Source: Paraescarpia echinospica
Lineage: Eukaryota; Annelida; Polychaeta; Sabellida; Siboglinidae
NCBI GenBank assembly: GCA_020002185.1
Contig: CM034531.1
Span: 79,725,738-79,789,737 of the forward strand
DNA: 64,000 bases
Reading direction: 5' to 3'
This document shows, in pieces, positions 13,046 to 25,562 of this stretch. A program made the translations under genes and the position numbers. The notes beneath the pieces were generated by a model. It was not told the origin of the DNA. It searched no databases and saw nothing but the letters and a program-made list of their open reading frames with translations. Within the stretch, counting starts at the first letter, position 1. Each line of letters begins with the position of its first letter.

Positions 13046-13404
13046 ATGGATATAGCAGGTGTCATACGTATGGACCTAGCTGGAACCTTATACTCAGAAG
13101 TTTCCGGATCCCTGCAGATAACTGTTCAAGGGAACATGAGGATGACACTCCCGGTGAGAATGCGACTTCCCACTTCCTGGAAAACAACCCAGGTTCAATG
13201 TCCCGGGATTCTGCACACAAGGACTCCTGGGACATTAAACATGTCCCTGCCAGGGAAGTTGTCCCTGAAGATTCCGGGGAACCTGGTAATGGAGAGTGGG
13301 AACATGAAGATGAACCTTCCTGGAGTGCTGCGGATGACAGTGCAGGGGACCGTGGATATTGGTCTGCCTGGGAGCATGTTGCCTCCCGAAAGGCAATGGA
13401 GAAG
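13046..13404 (+). CDS. Candidate exon coding octapeptide repeats
   Basis: The plus strand encodes about twelve degenerate eight-residue repeats of pattern G-x-[LMV]-x-[MIL]-x-[LVI]-[PQ], for example GNMRMTLP, GTLNMSLP, GKLSLKIP, GNMKMNLP and GVLRMTVQ. At DNA level the units differ mostly at silent or wobble positions (the glycine codon is GGT, GGA or GGG) while the hydrophobic pattern is kept. That suggests protein-level constraint rather than a simple 24-bp minisatellite. A possible acceptor (TTTGTCTCCAAAG, ending 13045) and donor (AGAAG|GTGATG at 13405) bound it; the frame runs open to a stop at 13406-13408. Alternating hydrophobics suggest beta strands, perhaps stacked repeats. No signal peptide or neighbouring exon was identified and the family is not recognised. 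An old, decayed 24-bp repeat remains an alternative. Confidence 0.45.
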
Positions 13405-13649
13405 GTGATGCAATGGTGCACTGTGACAGTTCTCTTGTTATCTAAAACGATGTGTGTTACATTATAGCAGAATAAAACTAATTGTTCTTTTCCCATCAGC
13501 AATGATCATTTTTAAATGTGTGGTATCAGTATATGTGATAAAAGACTTTATCACAACAATACAATATTTTCTATAAAAAAGCGCTAATGTTGTAAATCAA
13601 CATGCCGTTTTATAAAAAATAAAAATATACTGTATTGGGCAATGTCTTG

Positions 13650-14645
13650 TCCTGTTCCACCACCTGTTTTACAACCACTGTACTGTGTTAAGGAACTGTT
13701 CCACAACCTCTGTTCTATGACCACTGCACTGTGTTATGGAACTGATCCACAATCTCTATTCTACAACCACTACACTGTGCTATGGAACTGTCCAACAACC
13801 TCTGTTCTATGACCATTACACTGTGCTATGGAACTGTTCCATAATATATATTCTACAACCACTAAACTGTGTTATGGAACTGTCCAACAAGCTCTGTTCT
13901 ACAACCACTACACTGTGCTATGGAACTGTCCAACAACCTCTGTTCTATGACCATTACACTGTGTTATGGAACTGTTCCACAATATATATTCTACAACCAC
14001 TAAACTGTGTTATGGAACTGTCCAACAAGCTCTGTTCTATGACCGCTACACTGTGTTATGGAACTGTTCCACAATCTCTGTTCTATGACCATTACACTGT
14101 GCTATGGAACTGTCCAACAACCTCTGTTCTATGACAACTACACTGTTATGTAACTGTCCACAACCTCTGTTCTATGACCACTACATTGTGTTATGGAACT
14201 GTCCAACAACCTCTGTTCTACAACCACTACACTGTGTTATGGAACTGTCCAACAACCTCTGTTCTATGACCATTACACTGTGCTATGGAACTGTCCAACA
14301 ACCTCTGTTCTATGACCACTACACTGTGTTATGGAACTGTCCAACAACCTCTGTTCTATGACCACTACACTGTGTTATGGAACTGTCCACAACCTCTGTT
14401 CTATGACCAATACACTGTGTTATGGAACTGCCCAACAACCTCTGTTCTATGACCACTACACTGTGTTATGGAACTGTTCCACAATCTCTGTTCTACAACC
14501 ACTACACTGTTATGGAACTGTCCAACAACCTCTGTTCTATGACCACTACACTGTGTTATGAAACTGTCCCACAATCTCTACTCTACAACCACTACACTGT
14601 GCTGTGGAACTGTCCAACAACCTCAGTTCTATGACCACTACACTT
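13650..14645. repeat. 46-bp minisatellite, about 21 copies
   Basis: The unit begins TGTTCTATGACCACTACACT and continues GTGTTATGGAACTGTCCAAC plus AACCTC. Copies vary by a few substitutions (CTATGACC or CTACAACC; TGTCCA or TGTTCC) and small indels. Open frames over it shift register every copy and are not genes. Confidence 0.95.
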
Positions 14646-14928
14646 ACTGCGGTACTCAGAACATGTATGTAATGTATCGATGCATAATAAATTACATATA
14701 CACAATTAAAGTTTTTAATTAAATGCTATCATAAATATCCATTTACAACTGCATCTGACCATTCATTGTTATCAACTAGAATTGTTTTAGTTTAATACAA
14801 GCTACAGAACAATGGTGCACTCAGGAATATGGATGGGGATATTTATCCGAGGTAGGACTGGAACTATTGAGCATATATGGTTGGATGATGGTTCACTGAC
14901 TCATTGCCTTCCTAACTACATGACTGAT

Positions 14929-15867
14929 TATGAATCATGGGAATGATGTGAATACAAACTACTGGTATATAAAGGATAGCTGTGAATCATGGGAATTATA
15001 TGAATACAAAGTACTGGTAAATAAAGGATAGCTATGAATAATGGGAATGATATGAATACAAACTATTGGTATATAAATGATAGATATGAATAATGGGAAT
15101 GATATGAATACAAACTACTGGTATATAAAGGATAGCTGTGAATCATGGGAATGATATGAATACAAAGTACTGGTATATAAAGGATAGCTATGAATAATGG
15201 GAATGATATGAATACAAACTACTGGTATATAAAGGATAGCTGTGAATCATGGGAATGATATGAATACAAAGTACTGGTATATAAAGGATAGCTATGAATA
15301 ATGGGAATGATATGAATACAAACAATTGGTATATAAATGATAGATATGAATAATGGGAATGATATGAATACAAACTACTGGTATATAAAGGATAGCTATA
15401 AATCATGGGAATGATATGAATACAAACTACTGGTATATAAAGGATAGCTATGAATAATGGGAATGATATGAATACAAACTACTGGTATATAAACGATAGC
15501 TATGAATCATGGGAATCATATGAATACAAAGTACTGGTATATAAAGGATAGCTAAGTATCATGGGAATTATATGAAAACAAAGTACTGGTATATGAAGTA
15601 TAGCTATGAATCGTGGGAATGATATGAATACAAGCTATTGGTATATAAAGGATAGCTATGAATAATGGGAATGATATGAATACAAACTGCTGGTATATAA
15701 AGGATAGCTATGAATCATGGGAATGATATGAATACAAACTGCTGGTATATAAAGGATAGCTACGAATCATGGGAATGATATGAATACAAACTGCTGGTAT
15801 ACAAAGGATAGCTATGAATCATGGGAATGATATGAATACAAACTGCTGGTATATAAAGGATAGCTAT
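14929..15867. repeat. 52-bp minisatellite, about 18 copies
   Basis: The unit begins TATGAATCATGGGAATGATA and ends TATATAAAGGATAGC. Common variants are AATCATGG or AATAATGG and ACTACTGG or AGTACTGG. The array ends abruptly before ordinary AT-rich sequence. Confidence 0.95.
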
Positions 15868-16076
15868 GCAACTGAAAGTCTGCTATGTTTCCTTTTAACT
15901 TAATTATTGCAATGCATACAGTTGGTAATCTATCAGTTTTCTGAAGGTATTCATTATTTGGATATTTTAGTGGGTTTAAATTGGTGATTTGGTTAGAAGA
16001 TACTTGGATAACTGGTTAGGAAAAACATGTGCCATACAATATGATACCAGGCATGTGGTCTATAGACTATCCAATA

Positions 16077-17118
16077 TGGATGACACCCTCTCATATGATG
16101 ATGATATGGATGACACTACCCTGTGTAGATGACACCCAACCAGTGTAGATGACACCTGCCCTGTGTAGATGGCATCCGCCCTGTTTAGATGGTGACACCC
16201 ACCCTTTGTAGATGACACCTGCCCTGTTTAGATGGTGACACCCACCCTTTGTAGAGGACACCAGCTCTGTGTAGATGACACCTGCCCTGTGTAGATGACA
16301 CCCCCACCCTGTGTAGATGACACCCACCATATGCAGATGACACCTGCCCTGTGTAGATGACACCCTCTCTGAGTAGATGACACCCACCCTATGCAGATGA
16401 TGACACCAGCTCTGTATAGCTGACACCCACAATGAGTAAATGACACCTGCTTGGTGTAGATGACACCCACCCTGTGTAGATGACATCCGCACTGTGTGGA
16501 TGACACCCGCCCTGTGTAGATGACACCCACAATGAGTAAATGACACCTGCTTGGTGTAGATGACATCCACCCTGTGTAGATGACACCCACCCTGTGTATA
16601 TGACACCTGCCTTACATAGGGAATAAACGACCTGTAGATGACAATCGCCCTGTGTAGATGACACCCATCCTGTGAAGATGACACCCACCCTAAGCAGATG
16701 ACACCCACCCTGTGTAGATGACACCCACCCAGTGTAGAGGACACCTGCCTTGTGTAGATTACACCCTCTCTGAGTAGATGACACCCACCTATGTAGATGA
16801 TGACACCAGCCCAGTATAGATGACACTCACAATTAGTAGATGACACCCATACAGTGTAGATGGCACCCGCCCTGAATAGATAACACCCACCTTGTGTAGG
16901 TGACACCCACCCAGTGTAGATGACACCCACCATGTGTAGATGACACCAGCCCTGAGTAGATGACACCAGCCCTGTATAGATGACACACTCCCTGAGTAGA
17001 TGACACCCACTCTGTGTAGATGATGCCCTCCCCGAGTCGATGATGCCCTCCCTGAGTAGATGACACCCACCCTGACCCTGTGTAGATGACACCCGCCTTG
17101 TTTAGATGACACCCACCA
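16077..17118. repeat. 20-bp minisatellite, about 50 copies
   Basis: The unit is GTGTAGATGACACCCACCCT with frequent substitutions and occasional extra bases. The long minus-strand open frames (rich in CHLHRVGVIYT-like words) are register shifts of this repeat, not genes. Confidence 0.95.
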
Positions 17119-17394
17119 TTGTCAGTGTAACCAGTCTTGGGAATTTACACAAGCAGCAGCGACTTGAGATTGTCACTATCTGCTGAGTAAACATTGCCAC
17201 CACTACACAGTACCTGTGTCATGTGACTATTGATGAGGTCAAACTACTCACTCCACCTGTCTGAATATACTGGAGGCCAACAAGTTACTTTGACACTCAG
17301 AAAAACAGTAATAAGAACACGCTATTGAGCAGTATATAGCTGAATGGTGTGATCATCTATTAGGGATCTGGAGTTTGTATCATCATTTAAAGTA

Positions 17395-17690
17395 AAAATT
17401 AAATGTAAGTTTCTTACATATTTAAGTATCCAGTTCTTAGGGCAGCTCAGATCACTACATTTCACCCCCTGCCATGCTGTAATTACTGCACGTAGACTAT
17501 TTGTACACAAATATACACCACTGTCTATAGCCAGGTACTCAATTATATAACTGAGTGCACCAGAAAAATGTAGAGTGAAATAGCTTACTCAAGGTTCGAA
17601 ACACGAGCATAAGGATTCAAACCGAGAATCTCTCAACTGAGAGTCAGATGCTTTAAACATCACACCATTGTGTCCAACTAACAAAAGTAC
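17395..17690 (-). mobile_element. tRNA-derived SINE, older copy
   Basis: On the minus strand a tRNA-like head (A-box-like segment, then GGTTTGAATCC as B box, about 17685-17610) is followed by a body that aligns by eye with the plus-strand SINE at 61401-61737. Shared words include GAACCTTG, TTCACTCTACAT, GAGTACCTGGCTATA and CAGTGGTG. The 3' part matches the GGACTGGATACT region and ends in an A/T-rich tail near 17395. Confidence 0.75.
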
Positions 17691-17819
17691 TCCTTAAAAA
17701 TGATGTATAGTTACCAACTGTGGGAACAAAGGTATATTCATGGAGAGCACAGATTCCAGTGCATGGAATCACCAAGAGAGTGTTTTTCATCCCCCGGCAG
17801 ATACCCCTCATTCCAACAC

Positions 17820-19450
17820 CACGTTGACATCATGGGATTCTTAATGGCAGAAGACCTGAATGAGTACTTTAGTTCAGTGTTTACCAGAGAAGATATTAGT
17901 TCACTGCCAGTACCAGAGGCTAAGTTCAAGGGGGCAGATTCAGACTATTTAGGACAATTAATTGTAACCCCGGAAATGGTAGCTAAGAAAATAAGGGCTA
18001 TGAAGGATAATAAATCACCTGGAGTGGATGGGATTCCGCCAAAACTACTATAGGAAATTGTAGAACAAATTAGTGTACCACTTGCAACAGTTTTCAATTT
18101 GTCATTAGAAGAGGGAGTTCCTTTAGAATGGAAAGAGGCAAACATTATACCGTTATTTAAAAAAGGTTCAATAAACAAGTCAGAGATCTATAGACCAGAG
18201 AGTTTAACATCAGTGATTTGCAAATTATTAGAAAGACTAATTAAAGATCACATGGTGGATTTTCTTGTTAAACAAAACTTGATAAACCCATCTCAACATG
18301 GTTTTTTTAAAGCGAGGTCATGCTTAACAAATATGTTATGTTTTTGGAAGACATCACTAAGTGGGTAGATGAGGGATCACCAGTAGATATCGTCTACTTA
18401 GATTTTCAAAAAGCTTTCGACAAAGTACCACATCAAAGATTACTGCTGAAACTAAAGGCCCATGGCATAGGAAATGGTATAATAAACTGGATAGAACAAT
18501 GGCTGATTGACAGAAGACAACGTGTAGTAGTTGATGGGGAGGCTTCAAACTGGAAATCGGTATTGAGTGGGGTACCACAGGGATCAGTACTAGGACCTAT
18601 ATTATTCTTAATATATATCAACGATTTGGATGATGAAATAACAAGCAAGGTGTTGAAATTTGCGGATGATACAAAAGTGTTTAGAAGGATTAAAAGTGAT
18701 GGAGATAGACAGCATTTACAAGATGATCTTGACAGGTTGATCAAATGGTCTGAAAAGTGGCAAATGCTGTTCAATTTTGGGAAATGTAAATGCCTCCACA
18801 CAGGACATGGGAACGAAGAGGTAGAATATAAAATGGGGGTACTGTACTAAGTACTACTGTAAAAGAAAAGGACTTAGGGTTAACCATTAGTGCTAATATG
18901 AAGGTTTCAGAGCAGTGCGGAATTGGAGCTTCAAAGGGAAATCAAATCCTTGGATTAATTAGGCGAAACATAACGTATAAGGAAAAAGAGCTAATAATAC
19001 CGCTGTACAAAACAATAGTTAGGCCTCATTTAGAATATTGTATTCAAGCGTGGAAGCCATATCGCAGGAAGGACATATATATGCTAGAAAGAGTGCAGAG
19101 GAGAGCAACTAAAATGATACAAAAACTGAGGGATCTTAGTTACAAAATACGCCTAAAAAATGCGGTTTAACAACACTAGAGACCAGGAGATTGAGAGGAG
19201 ATCAGATAAAAGTGTTTAAAATACTGAATGGTTATGAAAATATTGATAGAAATATTTTTTTTCAGTTAAGAAAGATAGAAGAACTAGAGGACATGAAGTT
19301 ACATTAGCAAAGGAGCAGAGTAGATTAGATATAAGAAAGTTTTTATTTTCACAAAGGACTGTAAATGAATGGAACAGATTATCTGCTGATTGTGTGGGTG
19401 CTAGTAGCGGGATACACATAGATAAAAGGGTCGGACTCTCGATAAGCCAA
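17820..19450 (+). pseudogene. CR1/L2-like LINE reverse transcriptase, broken
   Basis: Most of a non-LTR reverse transcriptase is readable. An N-terminal linker (LNEYFSSVFT) leads to K-S-P-G-V-D-G-I and I-I-P-L-F-K-K-G, then Y-L-D-F-Q-K-A-F-D-K-V-P, S-G-V-P-Q-G-S-V-L-G-P, the catalytic F-A-D-D-T near 18660, and a C-terminal L-R-G-D/R-L-D-I-R-K-F tail near 19190-19340. The frame is broken by an in-frame stop at 18051 and frameshifts near 18340, 18850 and 19165, so it cannot make an active enzyme. No endonuclease domain is visible upstream, so the copy is 5' truncated. The tail pattern fits CR1/L2-type elements; a second, shorter copy lies on the minus strand at 61035-61400. Confidence 0.88.
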
Positions 19451-20151
19451 AGGGCTTCCTTGTCCACCTGCCACCTAGAGTTAATTCTCTGGGTGGCAAT
19501 CTTGTTAAATCTCCTGGAAGTATTCAGCCACACTACACTTACTCTCTGTCATTAACTGCATCCAGGGTGTTTGTATGTGTCAGTGAACTAAGACAATGTG
19601 AAGAGAACAAAACTGCAAAATTTCCAAAACCCCACACTTCCCGTTTAAGAGTCCAACATTCTAAGTGATGCTACATACTTGATCCTCAAGAATAAACGTG
19701 CTTGGATGAAAGCTGTGCAGAGACACTATATTTATTACTGTTTTCTGATTAAAATAAGTGTTCTTTTTTAAGAAACGGCAATGTTGCATTAGCATATTTC
19801 TTGTACTTTGGTCCGTAAACTGATGACACACTTTAGGATATCACTAGAATTAAGACCTTTTCCAGTGTAGATTAGACCCAATTAAATGCTGTTGCTGTTG
19901 CAAATGATGTTGATGCACAGGGGCATTTCTGGACTTTGGGTCAAGAGATATTCTTAGCAAACAGGTCTGCACATTGAGAGCCATCTTAACATACAGTTTG
20001 CCATGCAACATGAGACAACCCACGCTGCACACAGACGAGATCATCGATATTACACAGAACAAACATGAAATGAGAACTTTGGCTGGATATTTTCTATGTT
20101 TGTTAAGGAAAACATTTTCAAATCCATTTTAAAATATGACAACCACATAAT
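19451..20151. other. No gene seen
   Basis: AT-rich sequence following the LINE 3' end. No exon or repeat recognised. Confidence 0.5.
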
Positions 20152-20787
20152 TGTGACCCATCTTAACAAAATGAGTCGGATGTCGGCAAATCTGATTTTC
20201 CGTAAATGCTGTTTATGTGAACAAATCGCGAATCCATCGATTTTGAGATTTCCCCTGAAAATTATTCTTTGGTATTCGTTTTATCAATTGCTACTCCAGC
20301 TACCCACTAACTAACTCTGTTTTGTGCATTTTAAAGCGATTTTTGTAGAGCTGTGTGAAGTGTTCCGCTCAATTTCCATAAAATAACGCCGAAAATGCCA
20401 GTAATTGTGTGTGTTCGCAACTGCTAAATTTTGGGTCGCTCCTAACATATGGGATATCACCACGAAGCTTAACACATTATCTTCCCTTATATGGGCATAC
20501 ATATGCTAATAACTGCATACTGTGACCACCAGAGAGCTTTGAAGATGGTAACTAAGGTACATTTCATGAAACATAATGAATAATTTGCATCAACTTTGGC
20601 GGCCGTTTTCTGGGTTTGAAGGTTTCTACCCCACATGTGTTTGTTAAGCCATAACTTCAGTTAGAATTAAGATATCTTCTTACATGATACATCATGTGAA
20701 AGCAGAGATTCTGCTCTTAGCAATGCTACTAATAACTCAATATTAAAAATGTCTGACATGCGACTCATTTTGTTAAGATGGGTCACA
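20152..20787. mobile_element. 636-bp non-autonomous TIR element
   Basis: TGTGACCCATCTTAACAAAA at 20152 continues ATGAGTCG and is mirrored by CGACTCATTTTGTTAAGATG then GGTCACA ending at 20787. The perfect inverted part is at least 27 bp and the similarity extends to about 36 bp. No transposase is inside. The flanks (AATAAT left, TATGAA right) do not show a clean target duplication, so the superfamily is open. Confidence 0.8.
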
Positions 20788-22384
20788 TATGAATGATCAT
20801 ACATTACAAATAATTATTGTATGTTTTATTTTGTTGATTGATATATACACTGTCACTTTATTTTATCATAAAATATTATTACTGGTACTTATCAAAATTA
20901 AAAGTGAATTTTTTTTATTTTATATCAATCAATTTGTCAACATATTGGATTAGATAATCAATAACTGCTGGGATTCTCCATAAATCAAACCAATTACCCC
21001 AACTAGTGCATCTGAAAGAGGACTTAGGCTAGTCTGTCTTCCATTTAGGACACCTAGGAGATTCCAAAATCAGTCCACGAAATGTCCTCTTTCGGTCCCA
21101 CCTTTGATCAAACACTTTCATTCAGCAAACATCAAGTTCTCTTTGTAAGTGAAATATGTTTCTCTTTCATGATCTTATAATCACAGTCTATAATATGTTA
21201 TATACCTGGTAATAATTAAGAGATAATTATTAAGATCGCAACATGATATGGAAAACATGTGACAGCCGGGCACTTAACATCTTTGCAGTTAGATTCAGTT
21301 AACATGTTATAATTTATTATCACAAAGGCAATATAAACATGATATTCTGGGCAAAAAGTCAAGATAAAGATAATATATCAGTCCAATGATAAATTTATTT
21401 CATTAAAACACATAAATTTTGTGTAAAGTTGATACTCGAAGATGATGGACACTAGAATAGATATATATATACCGGTATATGTACTACCATAACACTGACA
21501 GTCGGTTACAATACAGACATGCACCTACACATGCGCCCTTAACAAGAATATTTGCAGACAAAATCTTGTATATTTTGATTTAATTGTTTCTTTGTTTTCT
21601 TCATTAGAAGAATGTAATTTGTTTAACCAACTTAATTTCATACTAAAATGTGGCTCCTCAGTAGCGATTGTTAATTTAGTAATCATAGAGGAATCTCTCG
21701 ACCCGATTACGTAAGCCTTCATATGTACAGTATATTAAGTTTCTACACACAAATTTTTTATTTATTATTATAATATTTTATATACATATATATATCGATG
21801 TATTTTTTCTCATGTGTCAAATAAAAACAAGTCTTCTTTTTCTTCTACTTCATATCAAGTTTTAATGATAAGCCCAATCAGATGCCTTTAATAACTACAG
21901 ACCCAGTAACAGCAGATCCAACTACAACAGTCACAGACAGTGAGGCGGACAGGCCGAACTGGCCAGATGACCATTACAATGGGTCATCCCAACTGTGCTG
22001 GTGACAACAATAGGTGACCAGAGTCCAAGACTGATGAAGCCCATACCCCACCTTTCACAGATAGCTGAGGGGTTTACAATAGGGTGGCTCTCTCCCTGGT
22101 AGAATGTCAATCTGTGCCAGGATGGTGGCTGCAGCTTGTGTCAAGAGGTTGGTACAAAGTCCAGGGTAGTCTAAACATCTGGCTGTGGTGCCAGAGTCTG
22201 TGGGGAGGTTCTGGGGAGACAGAGACAGTTCTTGGTCCTAGCAGGATGTCACATGTCAGAATTTTTTCATACAAGTCCTGGGCACATTTGGGGTAAATGG
22301 CCACATTCAAATGGGCATATTCATCACATTCATTCCACCCAAATGATAACGTGGGCCATCCTCACTAACCCAACACAACCATTC
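20788..22384. other. No gene seen
   Basis: AT-rich, with an AT dinucleotide run near 21780-21795. The stretch 21890-22320 is more GC-rich but has no convincing coding pattern. Confidence 0.5.
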
Positions 22385-23513
22385 CACACAGCGACTAGTG
22401 CACCCCTCAACAACACAACCATCCACACAGCGACTAGTGCACCCCTCAACAACACAACCATCCACACAGCGACTAGTGCACCCCTCAACAACACAACCAT
22501 CCACACAGCGACTAGTGCACCCCTCAACAACACAACCATCCACACAGCGACTAGTGCACCCCTCAACAACACAACCATCCACACAGCGACTAGTGCACCC
22601 CTCAACAACACAACCATCCACACAGCGACTAGTGCACCCCTCAACAACACAACCATCCACACAGCGACTAGTGCACCCCTCAACAACACAACCATCCACA
22701 CAGCGACTAGTGCACCCCTCAACAACACAACCATCCACACAGCGACTAGTGCACCCCTCAACAACACAACCATCCACACAGCGACTAGTGCACCCCTCAA
22801 CAACACAACCATCCACACAGCGACTAGTGCACCCCTCAACAACACAACCATCCACACAGCGACTAGTGCACCCCTCAACAACACAACCATCCACACAGCG
22901 ACTAGAGCACCCCTCAACAACACAACCATCCACACAGCGACTAGTGCACCCCTCAACAACACAACCATCCACACAGCGACTAGTGCACCCCTCAACAACA
23001 CAACCATCCACACAGCGACTAGTGCACCCCTCAACAACACAACCATCCACACAGCGACTAGTGCACCCCTCAACAACACAACCATCCACACAGCGACTAG
23101 TGCACCCCTCAACAACACAACCATCCACACAGCGACTAGTGCACCCCTCAACAACACAACCATCCACACAGCGACTAGTGCACCCCTCAACAACACAACC
23201 ATCCACACAGCGACTAGTGCACCCCTCAACAACACAACCATCCACACAGCGACTAGTGCACCCCTCAACAACACAACCATCCACACAGCGACTAGTGCAC
23301 CCCTCAACAACACAACCATCCACACAGCGACTAGTGCACCCCTCAACAACACAACCATCCACACAGCGACTAGTGCACCCCTCAACAACACAACCATCCA
23401 CACAGCGACTAGTGCACCCCTCAACAACACAACCATCCACACAGCGACTAGTGCACCCCTCAACAACACAACCATCCACACAGCGACTAGTGCACCCCTC
23501 AACAACACAACCA
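22385..23513. repeat. 39-bp minisatellite, 29 near-identical copies
   Basis: The unit is CACACAGCGACTAGTGCACC plus CCTCAACAACACAACCATC. I see a single substitution (GTGCAC to GAGCAC near 22905) in 1.13 kb, so the array expanded or was homogenised very recently. As 39 is a multiple of three, several frames on both strands are open throughout, including a 13-residue threonine-rich repeat on the plus strand. The perfect DNA identity gives no sign of protein-level selection, so no gene is called. Confidence 0.97.
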
Positions 23514-23649
23514 TAATTCCAAAAGCTTAAGTTAAAAGAGTGTAAAATGAAAATAAAAAAGCTGCGAAATACACTTGAAGCCCATCAGCCAGTCATGTTT
23601 TGCCAGCCAATCGCCGCTGACGGTCACGTGCCTTGGCATGTGACGCCGC

Positions 23650-23755
23650 CGTAAAACCCCCTATTCAAGGTAATGTAGTCCATTCGGGGTAACCTGGCCA
23701 ATTCAGGGTAATTGGGCACATTCGGGTAACCTGGCCCATTCACTGCTGTCATCCG
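23650..23755. repeat. Short degenerate repeat, about 20-bp unit
   Basis: About four imperfect copies of a CATTCGGGGTAACCTGGCC-like word occur in tandem, next to a small CpG-containing patch (23600-23660). Confidence 0.6.
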
Positions 23756-24262
23756 TTCAAATAATATGAAAATACAAAATCTGACTGTTTTAATTGTAAA
23801 AACATATTATAATAAATAAATCATGTTATAATAAATAATAAGTTACAGGCCCTAAAGCATAACAAATTAAATATATTCTAATATCTTAATTGCCTACTAT
23901 ATATGTTTTAATTAATAACATACAGAATATTATTGTGACACGTGCCTTATCACTGACAAACTGGAAGTACAGTGTACCAGCCACTGGGGCTACCGCCAGT
24001 AGAGCCCCGATTCAATGGTTTGATTCTCGCCTTGTGACAACAAGTTACTGGATTATAACCCCGGACTAGCAGCTGCTAATCTAGTTACTCTGGATTCCAA
24101 TGTTCTGACTCATCATCTGTTTGACTTATGATAAGATGATGCAAATGTGAGTTTTTGGCTGAGACACTAAGTGGCAGTTGCATTCTGGTGTCTATGTCAG
24201 GGAAAGCAAACGACCCCACACACGTCCTATAATCCTAGTACTGGATGAGTCAACAAGTTGCA

Positions 24263-25562
24263 CTTGGGTGTTATGGACCGGCTGGGCAGGGTGCTAGCTT
24301 GGTTGTTATGGACCGGCTGGGCAGGGTGCTAGCTTGGTTGTTATGGACCGGCTGGGCAGGGTGCTAGCTTGGTTGTTATGGACCGGCTGGGCAGGGTGCT
24401 AGCTTGGTTGTTATGGACCGGCTGGGCAGGGTGCTAGCTTGGTTGTTATGGACCGGCTGGGCAGGGTGCTAGCTTGGTTGTTATGGACCGGCTGGGCAGG
24501 GTGCTAGCTTGGTTGTTATGGACCGGCTGGGCAGGGTGCTAGCTTGGTTGTTATGGACCGGCTGGGCAGGGTGCTAGCTTGGGTGTTATGGACCGGCTGG
24601 GCAGGGTGCTAGCTTGGTTGTTATGGACCGGCTGGGCAGGGTGCTAGCTTGGGTGTTATGGACCGGCTGGGCAGGGTGCTAGCTTGGTTGTTATGGACCG
24701 GCTGGGCAGGGTGCTAGCTTGGTTGTTATGGACCGGCTGGGCAGGGTGCTAGCTTGGTTGTTATGGACCGGCTGGGCAGGGTGCTAGCTTGGTTGTTATG
24801 GACCGGCTGGGCAGGGTGCTAGCTTGGTTGTTATGGACCGGCTGGGCAGGGTGCTAGCTTGGTTGTTATGGACCGGCTGGGCAGGGTGCTAGCTTGGTTG
24901 TTATGGACCGGCTGGGCAGGGTGCTAGCTTGGTTGTTATGGACCGGCTGGGCAGGGTGCTAGCTTGGTTGTTATGGACCGGCTGGGCAGGGTGCTAGCTT
25001 GGTTGTTATGGACCGGCTGGGCAGGGTGCTAGCTTGGTTGTTATGGACCGGCTGGGCAGGGTGCTAGCTTGGTTGTTATGGACCGGCTGGGCAGGGTGCT
25101 AGCTTGGTTGTTATGGACCGGCTGGGCAGGGTGCTAGCTTGGTTGTTATGGACCGGCTGGGCAGGGTGCTAGCTTGGTTGTTATGGACCGGCTGGGCAGG
25201 GTGCTAGCTTGGTTGTTATGGACCGGCTGGGCAGGGTGCTAGCTTGGTTGTTATGGACCGGCTGGGCAGGGTGCTAGCTTGGTTGTTATGGACCGGCTGG
25301 GCAGGGTGCTAGCTTGGTTGTTATGGACCGGCTGGGCAGGGTGCTAGCTTGGTTGTTATGGACCGGCTGGGCAGGGTGCTAGCTTGGGTGTTATGGACCG
25401 GCTGGGCAGGGTGCTAGCTTGGGTGTTATGGACCGGCTGGGCAGGGTGCTAGCTTGGGTGTTATGGACCGGCTGGGCAGGGTGCTAGCTTGGTTGTTATG
25501 GACCGGCTGGGCAGGGTGCTAGTTTGGTTGTTATGGACCGGCTGGGCAGGGTGCTAGCTTGG
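24263..25562. repeat. 35-bp minisatellite, about 37 copies
   Basis: The unit is GGTTGTTATGGACCGGCTGG plus GCAGGGTGCTAGCTT. The only recurrent variant is TTGGTTG or TTGGGTG at the joint, plus one CTAGCTT to CTAGTTT change near 25521. The array is GC-rich compared with its surroundings and almost invariant. Confidence 0.97.

Noticed and set aside
13736..14634. Plus-strand frames over the 46-bp array
   Set aside because: Register-shifting repeat translations only.
16091..17112. Minus-strand frames with CHLHRVGVIYT-like repeats
   Set aside because: Product of the 20-bp minisatellite.
22232..23530. 432-codon plus-strand frame with 13-residue T/N-rich repeats, mucin-like
   Set aside because: The DNA copies are virtually identical, several frames on both strands are open, and there is no signal peptide or sign of selection on codons.
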